Source: Lagopus muta
Taxonomy: Eukaryota > Chordata > Aves > Galliformes > Phasianidae
Direction of reading: 5' to 3'
DNA length: 64,000 bases
NCBI RefSeq assembly: GCF_023343835.1
Contig: NC_064437.1
Coordinates: 14,039,001-14,103,000 of the forward strand
The position numbers were made by a program, and so were the translations under genes. Shown piece by piece: positions 34,501 to 45,217 of the stretch; position 1 is the stretch's first letter; every line of letters begins with the position of its first letter. Below the pieces are notes generated by a model that was not told the DNA's origin, did no database searches, and saw only the letters and a program-made list of their open reading frames with translations.

Positions 34501-35170
34501 CTTAGAAGATCTTGTTTTATTTTCTATTCTATATATAACCATACACATATAAGATGCACAGAGGAGAATAGGGAAAATACATACAATTACAAAAAATACG
34601 TGTGTGGATGTGTATTTCTCAGCCACTATGTGTATATCTTTATGTTGTAGTATAGGACTGATCTTTTGAAGACAACAGATTGAAAGGCAGTACTATTTCG
34701 TTACACTTTGACAAAGGTGCAAAGAAGCTGTTGAGAGCGTGCAGAAACTTGGAGGTATGGTAACAACTGAGCAGGGATGACACTTGTTCCTCTGAGCTTC
34801 TGAGAAGTGAGAAGGAATTTCCAGCTAATTTAATTCTATTTTTTCCTCCTGAACCTTTTGCCTCAATGTCTTTGCATTTTGAGTATTTCTGTTATCCTTG
34901 CTGTACATGCTGTTGCTGAATATATTCAGAGCCATCGCAAAAATAGCATGTCTGTTTTTTCTTTGAAATATTCGTGTTGCTTTGCATTGAGTCTGTGGGG
35001 GCTTTGGAGAAGATTTTGCAGTAGTAGGAATCTCTTTTTGCATCACATGGCATTTGCAGTGTCTTTTAGTATACAAAATATTAACCAGCGATTGATTGAT
35101 TACTGACTTGGGGCAAAGGGTTCGTGCAATTCTGAGGACTTCCAAATTTACAGTCATAGGGAATGAAATT

Positions 35171-35186
35171 AAAAAAAAAAAAAAAA
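35171..35186. repeat. Poly-A homopolymer (16 bp)
   Basis: Sixteen A in HS2ST1 intron 1. No retrocopy was recognised beside it. Confidence 0.85.
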
Positions 35187-35648
35187 GTCTGATGTGAAAA
35201 TGACAGACTCTAACTGTGACATGTTATATGGACCACGTTGTGTCACCAGGACAAAGCAAAAGCAGTCTGGGACATGTGAGTCCTTTAGTGTTTGAATGAC
35301 AGGTAAACCGGGGAGCAGGAAATAGCATTTTGCAAGATCTGGTTTCAGGGATTTGATTCCTTAAAAAAAAAAACAGGGATTAATTTTTATTGAAGCTGAA
35401 GCCAATCACGTCCTTCTGCTGTCTGTGATCTGAGTAGTGTGTCAGAGGGCGTGCTGAACCAGGACGAGAATGCTGCACCTCACCTGTTGGTCTGAACACT
35501 GTAGTTACATTCTCAGACAGATTCTTGATCATAGATACAAGGACAGTGTTTGTTGGGTTTTTTTTAAGATACAAATTATTTGCCTTTTAGAAACAAAGTC
35601 ATAATGTGAGACATTTTGTATCCCACTGGTGGCTGGGAGACTTCATAG

Positions 35649-35693
35649 ATAGAATCCTATCCTAACTGCATCAATAGAATCCTGTCCTGACTA
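35649..35693 (+). repeat. Small imperfect tandem duplication
   Basis: ATAGAATCCTATCCTAACTG is followed by ATAGAATCCTGTCCTGACT at a period of about 25 bp, two copies. Confidence 0.75.
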
Positions 35694-36112
35694 TTTTCTC
35701 TTACCTTTGATGCTGCCAACAAGGCAATCTTTTGAAGACCTGGTGCCTAATAAATGGTTTGCTATCTTATGAAGAAGCGATTAGATCTTGCTGTCCAATT
35801 TGATTACTTCAAAGCGTGTGAAGTAGAATTGAATGGGATATTTTTTTGAACATCATTGCATTTACAAAGGTTGCATTTCAAGAGTGAATGTGTATTTGCT
35901 TTTTGGAGGCTGGTCTAGCCTACAAAATACCCTTTTGAAATGCGTTGATTTAGTAGGAGCAGAATGTTTTATGGCTTGATTATCTTCCAAATTATGTTAA
36001 ACTCTATTTTCTGTGTAATTTTGGACTTCCTTCTTGTATCCCTCTTAAGTTTTACTAATATACTGCTTGTGCAGTTGCTGTGGTTTGAACTAAGCTAAAA
36101 CTTTAAGTATCT

Positions 36113-36114
<2 letters not shown>

Positions 36115-36148
<34 letters not shown>
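36115..36148. repeat. Poly-T homopolymer (34 bp)
   Basis: Thirty-four T in a row on the plus strand. It could be the tail of an inverted retrocopy, but the flanks show no body that I recognise. Confidence 0.96.
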
Positions 36149-36152
<4 letters not shown>

Positions 36153-36996
36153 GGACCTGTTTGAGGTTTAAGGTTATCTTCAGCAAAGGAATATTTCATA
36201 AATTGCTTGATCAGGTTTTAAAAAGACCCCAAACCCTCAATACTGTGGCACACTGTTTGATTCATACCTCTGTGTCAGGACTCTTACAGTGTGCGTAGAA
36301 CTCTGGGTGTTCTCTGCTGGGAGAAGTGCTGCAGAAGTTCTCCTCCTCCCTCGGAGACCAGCAGTGTGAATTCTGTGCCTGGAGCAGCAGCTCACAGCCA
36401 CCAGTGGCCCCACAAGTGTTCTGAGCCATAAGCAAAGGCTGAAGGACTAGAAAAACCTGTCTAAGTGTAGATTTAGGTCTTGCAGTGTTTGTAACTTGTC
36501 ATTTCTTGCACACGTTTGAATTTTATCTTTGAAACTATTCAGTGTTCAAAGTAGTTAGTATTACATAGAAGCTGTTCCATGGACTTTGGTTATTTGGTTG
36601 GAGCAGTTTTTTACTTCAAAGTTTTGAATTCTTAGTTGAGATTGAAAGCAATTTCATTGCAGAAACCACTCCATAATTTCAGATGCATACGAGGACTGGG
36701 AGACAGGACATCTGGAGGTCTGGCTGTGAGCTGCTGACCCTGGGAGCTTCAGGTGTTGTTTCTAGCACCCCTGGCACCCTGCTGCCAGCTGGGCAGGGAG
36801 CATGCCTGACTCTGATTAATGCCCTGTCTTAGGTTTGAGCTGCTGCAGTTGAAGGGATGGCATATGCTTGCTTCTGGCCACAAGGAGCAGCCACCCCTCA
36901 TCCAACTCAGAGAAAATTGGTTGAATGTGGTTGAAAGGCTTCTTACCTATTCATGAGACACAGTAAATGCATTTGGCCTAAAGGCAAATTTATCTT

Positions 36997-37060
36997 GTAG
37001 GCATGTTGTTAAACTTAGAGTAAGTCAAGTAGGCTTGTTGTTAAACTTACAACTTACGCA
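36997..37060 (+). repeat. 32-bp tandem duplication, two diverged copies
   Basis: GTAGGCATGTTGTTAAACTT and GTAGGCTTGTTGTTAAACTT open two adjacent units of 32 bp. The second halves have diverged. Confidence 0.8.
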
Positions 37061-37620
37061 GGCTGTCTGCAGCCCATCTGATCCCAGTGAGAAGGCATGC
37101 AGCATGAAGGTATGGGGGAACGTGCTTGTTGTCAGGGTTGGCTTTCAACTAGCCTAACAACCAGGGGCTGTGCTTGTTTCTGATTCCTTTGCCATTTTGG
37201 TGTGGGGAAAAAGATATAATAATAATAAAAGAAGTAACCATAAAACCAGAGAAATGATTTTAAAAAGAAACAATAAATCAAATAGTAAAACATTTATAGG
37301 TATCCTCCTCTGGTTTTCCTGTGTGCACCTTCCAAACCATACTGACAAACCTGGTCTTGCAACGTGTTTGTGCAAGCATTTCTGTAAACAGCTGTGGTCA
37401 CTGGAGCAATCCAAAGCATTGTTTCTAGTGGCTTTTAGTGCCTATTTATGTGTGATTGCAGAGTGCAGGTGCAAGGCATTCTTGAGATAAGAGTTAGGAA
37501 AGAGAAATACTTGACAATTTATTCACATACTGAGAGTAAAGAGAAAAGTGTCAAGGAGGAATGAAGACGTTGAGAGTTTTCGTTTTTGTTTTCATTTTTT
37601 TTTTTTGTTATTCTGAGCCA

Positions 37621-37657
37621 TGGGGGTGGGGAAGCGGGGGGGAGGAGGGGGGAGGGA
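37621..37657 (+). other. G-rich tract with G-quadruplex potential
   Basis: Five closely spaced G runs (GGGGG, GGGG, GGGGGGG, GGGGGG, GGG) separated by 1-4 nt, on the transcribed gene's sense strand. The spacing satisfies the usual G3+N1-7 quadruplex rule. It follows a T-rich segment (about 37590-37606). Confidence 0.75.
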
Positions 37658-38180
37658 AGCCTTTAGAAATGGAATGTCAGATTCTGTATTTTCTGGGGAC
37701 GTTGAAGGTGATGATGTGTGAGTTCTAAACATGCACACTCTGACCAGTGGAAGCTTTGGTCAGTGTTGCGGTCAAAAGCACATACTGGTTTGTGGTAAGT
37801 GATGGAATGTAGTGCACTTGTAGATCTTAAGCTGGTACTATAAAATTTCAGTGTAATGTATTTGATCTGTTGGAGATAATGGCAAAAGGTTTTAAATGTT
37901 AAAGGAGTTTGCAATCTTCTCAAGAATGAACATTGGAAAACAGGAGAAACTTCAGACTGTCTTACTCTTGTTGTTATGTTACCTTAAAACTGTGGGAATA
38001 AAAATAGTGCATTGTGTATTTTTAAGTATGAAAAACCTGCTAGATGTCTGACTTGATAACAAATAATCTGTCAAGTATCTATATGGCAGCAGGAAAGTGG
38101 AACCTGGTCCTTATTCGTGCATCTGTTTTACCTGATAGATACTGTATATGTGAATGTAAATGTGGGATTGCTCTCTGGAG

Positions 38181-38476
38181 ATCATAGAGTCATAGAATGG
38201 CCTGGGTTGAAAAGGGCCATAATGATCATCTAGTTTTAACCCCCTGCCACTGGCAAGGTCACCAACCACCAGACCAGGCTGCCCAGAGCCACATCCAGCC
38301 CTGCCTTCAATCCCTGTAGGGATGGGGCATCCACAGTCTCTCTGGGCAACCTGTTCCAGGGCATCTTCACCCTCTGTGTGAGAAACTTTCTCCTAATATC
38401 TAACCTAAAACTCCCTGTCTTAGTTTAAAGCCATTCCCCCTTGTCCCATCACAATTTATCCTTGTAAACAGTCATT
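38181..38476 (-). mobile_element. CR1 LINE, 5'-truncated 3' end
   Basis: About 295 bp of an avian CR1 non-LTR retrotransposon in minus orientation. Its plus-strand reading begins at the CR1 3' terminus (ATCATAGAGTCATAGAATGG), continues through CCTGGGTTGAAAAGGGCC and the ACCAGACCAGGCTGCCCAGA block, and fades after GCCATTCCCCCTTGTCCC. It has the usual severe 5' truncation and no reverse-transcriptase frame. It is the clearest bird-lineage marker in the window. Confidence 0.96.
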
Positions 38477-41400
38477 TAGTACAAGATGACTAGTATGGGA
38501 GAGAACCTATAGGAAAATCCTCTCAAGTATCTGGGAATTGATTTGGATGAGTTCTCTGCCCTTGATGGATTCCCATACTGTACAGGTCTCTTGCAAATGC
38601 TGTTCATCCCTCAGCCTTTGCTAAAGAGATGGAAGTATTGGCTTCATGATAGAAGAACACCTAAATGCCACAGATACCTACCAGGCAGAACTGCTGGGTA
38701 GGTTAGAGCTCATCCTGCTGATATGGGTTAACCAAGTACAGACATAAAAATGAATTGTTTGTTTTGGTCAAAGCTTTTGCTACCAGGTATTTGAGGGGCT
38801 CAATGCTGTAATATTTAAGGACTGGAAAAACACTGATTTCAAATTTGGCTAAGCTTGCTCTCCTCTTGTACAGAGGATGCTACTGAAGTTATATCTTCCT
38901 GCTGTATTTATTGTGGAGTGTTTTATTGTAACAGGATATTAAGCAACTGCATGCTGTATGGCATTGAATACGGGAACATAGCCTGTGTGGAGGGCTTGTA
39001 TCCTGGTCTTGTCCATAGGAGAGCCTCACGCAGGTTTGGATTGTCCTGTTTAGTGTGGGAGCAAAGCATCCTTGTTTTAAGCTGTTTGTAGCAGACAAAT
39101 TGATTGGCGGTTAATTTCCTTAAGCTTATTACAGCTTCCTGTTTCACTTCAATGCAAGGTAAAAATCTGCTACGCTCACACCTATGTCCTTGAAAAAACA
39201 TGGTGCTTAAGTTATTACCAAACACGCAGTTCTAGAGGTGTGCTGTTCCGGATCTGTGTGTGTGTGTATGTCAGATCGTGTGACTTTCCTGCCAAGAGTA
39301 TTACTGGATAGTTGTGGCTATTAGTTTCTCTAACACTTCCCTTAGAAAACAAATAACAATGGACACTTTGCCAAATTGTGGCTGGGCTTGCTGCAATAAT
39401 TACATGTTTCAACGCAATTGTTTTATTGTGCTCTGCTGCTTTGACAGCAGAACGGGTTTTGTGAATGCAAAAATTAGCTATGCTTTGATTCCTTTCTCTC
39501 TGTTTTGAATAAAAAGGTACAGTCTGATCTAGAGAAATCTTCTTTAATTGCTTTGTGGCTGTAAAGTACAATTCATAAGAACAAACCTCCAGTGTTTGCT
39601 CAGGGCAGTAGATGTGTTTCCAGACTTAAGCCAGTGTTTTGGGGGTAAACGTGGTTTTGTGTGTGGTAGTAGTTATTTAAAGCATAGGCTAGATGATACG
39701 CATTCTAAATAGAATGTTTAACTGCAGACTTATTTCAGGTGAATGTAATGTGCTTTTTATCTTTTCAATTTTTTTTCTTTATAAATGTGATTGATCAAAA
39801 AGTTAGGCTGTAACGTGTTTGAGAACTTTGTGCCAGGCTCACAGGTTTGTAATTCGGGCAGCAGTCTTGACTAGTGTTTTTATTTTATAATTGGGATAAA
39901 ACTGCACAGTGACTGTGTCTTTCGTATTTGGTTGTGAAAGAGGTAACCTTTGTTTTGGCAGAGAAGCAGTTTCTGGGTTTGTTGTTCTTTTTGGTTTTGA
40001 AGTGAACATCTAATAAAAAAAACTTACGAGTGCCATCTGCTGGAATGGCATTTTCTAAGGAAAATTTCTTCCCTTTTGCTTTCAGTGGCCGAACCAGCAG
40101 ATCAGCAAACCACAAGTAGCTGTCCCTGTTTGCCTTTTGGGTGGACATTTCCCCTTGTTGTGCTCTGTGAGCTCTGGCTGTGATGTGAGAATGAGGAACG
40201 CTTTTTATTGAGGTTTTTTGCCATTTTACAGGTTAATTTGTGAACCACTGACTGAACAAAATAACCTTTACAGACAGTAAAGTGCAGCCCTGTAACATGG
40301 AGTAACAATCCAATAAAACAGTCTGTTGGGAAAGTAGTTCTCCCACAGCTTTTAAAGAGTTTCTACTAGAATCAGGAGCTGTAGTGTCCTGTAATGATTC
40401 ATAGCAATGCAGGAGATGATGGATGGGAGAAGGTTGGTGCCAGTGGTGTGAAGTTACAGCAAAATAGCTGAAATTTCATACAGAGATGCATACGTAAACA
40501 AGTTTTGTCTTCTGTTGCTCTCTTTTCTGTAAATGTACCTGGTATCAGTCTGTCATTTTAAGATGCACCGCACACCTTGCCGGACAAACTTGTAGCTGTC
40601 TTTCCTTACAGAGTTTTTGGGGGATTCTGTGATACCAAGTAAAATTGATGTGTTTAATACTTTTTCTATCATCTATGTGCATTTGGACTTTATTTTACTG
40701 CTTGAAGAGTGAGAAATAAGTAATTTGCATGTATGACTTGGTGAATTACATGGTGTTCATAGGACAGTTGGAGTTGGTTTTTTTTTTTCTCCCATTCTTT
40801 TGTGCTTCTGATCCTTTTCTCTCTAAAATATGGAGTCAATTTTCCATTTAGAGAATTATCTTAGTAGTTGCCTGGCCTGTTTGTGTGTTATAAATCATGG
40901 GCTTCTGTGGCACGTAGAGAGCACGTGTTGTCCTGAATAACTGTCAGTCTTTTAGAGGGGCTTATGGGTCTTTCTGCACTGCTTGTTCCTTTCTACATTA
41001 TGCAGAATATAGAGCGATTTCTTCCAGTGGAGAGTTGCATGCATCTTGCTGCTGAGGGACTCATTGTAGTTGAGATTAAATGATTTAATAAAATATTTTT
41101 AGTCAGAACATTTGGATTAATAATTATTTAAGTAACTGTATTCAGCAGGCATTGAAATAAAATCTTTATCTACTTACACACTTAGATTCAATTAAAACTA
41201 AGCTTGTTAAACTAATGTTTCAGAGGAGAAAATGTATATTTTCCAGACAGATGGCTTTGTTTCAGGAACCGTATATAATTTCTTCTCAGTGTCTAATAAT
41301 AAAGTGGTATTATTAAAGAATTTCCTGTGTTTAACATGTATATGGAAAAATGTGTTATGCTTATTACTCTATTCCTTAAATAAGCAGCAGTCTGTCACTC

Positions 41401-43483
41401 TGGGGAGCTCACTGGCTGTCTGAAGAATTTAACCTGCTTTGACACATCCATGGCTTCTTCCTGTGAGCAGCTCGAATACCACGTATTCAGCAGTAAGTTG
41501 AATACAGTCAGCTAAGGAAAGCAGCGTACTGTAAGTGATGCTGGTAACAGAAAAGACATGTAAAATTGCTTGTAAGATGATAACGTTTCATAACATTCTG
41601 GAAAAGCAACCTCTTGTATTGATTTTTTTTTTCTTCTTCTCCCCCCCACAAAGATGAAATGTAGTCTTTCAAAGAGTCTTATTCCTTCCTTGAAGACTTG
41701 CTATATTGATCTGAAACCACAGGGCTGAAGTTGGTCATATTTTAACAGAGTTCCTTCTCTAATGACAATATATGGCCCTACTGTTTAAGTGGAAAACTTG
41801 CCACAGTATTTCTGTTACTGGAATTCTTGTAGCAGTCAGTGAGGGACTTCTCTAAAAATCCCTTATGAGGTACTGGAAATGGAAAGCTCCCCTGACTCCC
41901 GTGGGGATGGCTGACAGACCATGATTCCTTAGTCATGCTCATTGGGACTGTAGTGTGAGCTTGCTCCAGAATAGAGTTACAGGAGATAGGAGATGCTGAA
42001 TAACCCCTATGTGGGTACAGATTTCCATTTCCTTTTTCTCATCATGTTCCATTTATCAAAGGCAGCAACTGACACAATTCTTGTTGGTGTGATTTTTAGT
42101 TCTCTTCATTAGTAATAAATGCAAGAAAACTTACCTCCACCAGAAAAAGGGACAAGGCAGTTTCTCCTTCTCTCCTACCCCCTTTGCCAGATGATGAATT
42201 TAAAAGCTTTTGTGTTAATTATTAGTCACGATAATAGTGTTAGCTGTTGTTACAAGGCTTTGCTGTTACTCTGAGTATGTGGTAAGTTTAAGCAAAGCCT
42301 GGCTATAAAGAGGAATAGGAACTTGAGTATAAAGTAATTTGAGCAGCCTGTTACATTTACAGCCTCTGAACAGATTTTTCTATTTTGGAAAGGACACCGT
42401 ATAAATTTCATATTAAATTAACAAATACTTTTACTGTAGAAATGTCTGTACAAACCATGTTTCATAGATTCTACTCTGGTGAAACTAGGAAAACAGCTTA
42501 AGTTTTAAAAGTTGTAAAACAGATGGTTGGAGGTTTTGAGAACTTCAGGTGTCCAAAATGTGTCATCTTACCCAATGCACAGGAAACCAGTTGGTTAATA
42601 ATGTCACAAATGGTTGGAAATTGAATTAATTCAGGATGATGCAGTCTGGTGTAATATAAACTCTTGCAGAAAGTGATGTTATCAAGGGAACATGAAACAT
42701 AAAGCAGATGTATTGTTGCACAGAATGTAAAGACATGTTGGGCGTGTGAGGAAGTGAGGTGGGAGCTAGTCAGTGAATTTGCTATTCCTCCCTCTCCCCT
42801 TCTCCATTGCCACTGTGTTGTTCTGTTCGCTGCAGGAGAAATAGTTGCTGTATTTTTTTGTACCATCTCCATTTAGGGAGGTCAGTGATACCTGTGAGCT
42901 GACTGAAATTGTACATTCTTAAGTTTCTGATATAGTCACACTGAATAGAGCAGTACAGTAGTACATTTATATAAGCATATATGCCTACGTGTCTTTAAAC
43001 TCAAATTCTGAAGGCTTTTCAGGAATGAAACAGAACACAGAAACCTGTTACTTAGAAACTGCTTTAATGTATTTTGGTGTAGAGAAGTTGAAGTTGCTGA
43101 GTGCTAGGGCCTGTGTAGGCTTTTGAAAAAGGACCACATGGTGTGATCTCTGCGGGCACCTCTTCCTTTGCATCTGATTCCTGCTCCTTTTCTTCTGAGA
43201 AAGGGCTGAATGATAGCGAGGCATGAGATCTGTGATGTTTGTAATAAGTCTTTCTGTTCTCTTAACTGCCTGTGGGGGAAGAATCTTTTGAGGCCCGTGA
43301 TTAGAATTGGTGCCAACTTTTTTTTTAGCAGTAGTAATTTGTGGTTTGTACTTTTGTACTTTTCTGTTTGTTTCAGAGCTTTTTGCACGTTGTGAAATGA
43401 TCATTTGTTGACAGTAAGTATTCAGAGGAAGAATATCTCAATACTAGGTGGCCAAGTGGTGGTTACAGCTCAATATGTTTGTA

Positions 43484-43704
43484 CCTGAATGTAGTTGGAG
43501 AAAATCCCATGATAACATATGTTAGATTCTGAACTACCTGTGCTTGCTGAAGAAGAAGGTATTGGAGTTGCCAAAGGTAGCTCTGAGAAAACATAAGATC
43601 AATACACAGCAGTGGTCAGAAGCAAAGGATCAAAATAAGAACAAGTGAAGAACCAGATAAGAATAACCTTTTCCATTAGATACGGCAGTTTTTCTGTGTT
43701 GTCC
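43484..43704. repeat. Dispersed duplicate, copy 1 (about 220 bp)
   Basis: Shares a long diverged match with 44991-45217 in direct orientation. Both contain ACATATGTTAGATT, GGTATTGGAGTTGC, ATACACAGCAGT and CCATTAGATAC in the same order. The family is not recognised. Confidence 0.8.
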
Positions 43705-43940
43705 TCTCCTGCCCTTCATCTTGGAGAAAGTTACAGCAATTGGAAAAGATACAGAAGTTCTCGGGTTAATGAAAGGAGCATAGCACCTCCTATGCAAGGG
43801 GTGGTTCAGTAGAGCTTGGCAGGTTGGACTTGGAAAAACATGTTAGGGAATGAAAGGTAGAAGCCCTATAAAATCATGACTAGTGTACTGAAAAAAGTGA
43901 GCGAGGAATGCTTACTGCACAAGTGTAAGAAATGAACAAG

Positions 43941-43994
43941 AATCATAGAATGCTTTAGATTGGAAGGGACCTCAAAGATCATCAAGTTCCAACG
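43941..43994 (-). mobile_element. CR1 LINE 3' tail fragment
   Basis: AATCATAGAATGCTTTAGAT, then TGGAAGGGACCTCAAAGATC and ATCAAGTTCCAAC, is the reverse complement of the CR1 3' end. About 55 bp remain. Confidence 0.9.
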
Positions 43995-44529
43995 TATTGG
44001 TTTCTAGCTTCAAAAATGGTGAACCATAGGACATGAGTGCAGCAGCATGTAATGATCATTAAAACAGACAAGCTAGTGATGGAAAAGTTGTTTACCTGAA
44101 ACTTTATTAATCTATGAAGTTGAAGTTGGGTAAATGATGGCCCCTATGTCAGGAAGATAACAATGATGTGTTTTCATGTTCATTCCAGAAATCCATTGAC
44201 TTCTGTCAGAAACAGGATACTGGGCTGGCCTTTGGCTGAACCATCACGGCCCATGATGTACACTGTATACCAGAGCACTTCCCTTAAGATACCACGTCCT
44301 CTTTGCATCCCATTCATTCTTTTCATGCAGAAGACTTTGCTGACAGTTCTACAGCGTTGCATGGACTTGTAGCTTTCTCTTCAGAAAACAGCTACAGACT
44401 TTCTTGGACTGATCTGTTTATCATGAGTCACTTAAGTGTCAAAGTTTTGCTGGTCAATTTCTTCCAGAGAGGAATCCAATTCTGATTTGAACATATGCTC
44501 AAGAAATGGAGCATCCTGTTTGATCTTTT

Positions 44530-44880
44530 ATGAATGACCTTTGAAGTTTCTCACTGTTTCAGGATGAGGCCTCGTGTATTTGTCTGTGGTTGGTCTCACA
44601 TTGCAGGTACTGAGCCTTGGTTTTCTTCCCTAATTCTTCGTACTCCTCTCCTCCTCGCCTTGTGGTGTTTTACCTTGGGGAAGTATTTACATCCTGTAAT
44701 AACCTCACTGCTCAATCTCTCTGAAAGACCAAACGTGCTGAATTCGCTAAGCCTCTCTGTAAGGCAGCTTTCTGATCCTTCAGTCATTTTTATGGCACTT
44801 CTGCACCCTCTCAAATTTGTTGCCATCTGTGTGGGCAAAAGCGCTAAGCTGCACTGCAGATGCAGGATGTAGGCGCTGTC
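44530..44880 (-). mobile_element. Probable old, diverged CR1 body segment
   Basis: The stretch with AAAGACCAAACGTGCTGAAT, AAGCCTCTCTGTAAGGCAG, ATTTTTATGGCACTTCTGCA and CCTCTCAAATTTGTTG follows the order of the CR1 3'-region block (AACCCCAGCTCCCTCAGCC, GGTGCTCCAGCC, ATCTTCGTGGCCCTCCTC). It is heavily mutated and lies 0.5 kb from the CR1 tail at 43941, so the two may belong to one old insertion. The assignment is by eye. Confidence 0.5.
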
Positions 44881-44990
44881 CTCGTGCATGTGTTTGTTCC
44901 TCAGGTCTGCCCTGGGTGCCTTTGGATGCATGGTTGGTAGCTGTGGGTCTGCCTGACTTGGGTGGGAGGGTGGGGAGGGCTAGTCATATC

Positions 44991-45217
44991 TAAATGTAGT
45001 TGGAGAATATCTCAAGTTAACATATGTTAGATTTTGAATTATCTGTACTGGCTAAAGAAGGAGGTATTGGAGTTGCAGAAGGTAGCACTGAAAAAATATT
45101 AGATCGATACACAGCAGTAGTCAGAAATGCATATAGAATGCTAGAAACTATTTGAAACAAATGGCGAACCAAAAAAGAGTGACATTTCCCATTAGATACA
45201 GTGGTTCTGCCTGGTGT
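44991..45217. repeat. Dispersed duplicate, copy 2 (about 225 bp)
   Basis: Partner of 43484-43704, about 1.5 kb apart in the same orientation. The flanks of the two copies do not match, so the edges are sharp. On the minus strand this copy keeps an open frame of 86 codons (45017-45277), whereas the other copy has stops. Confidence 0.8.
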
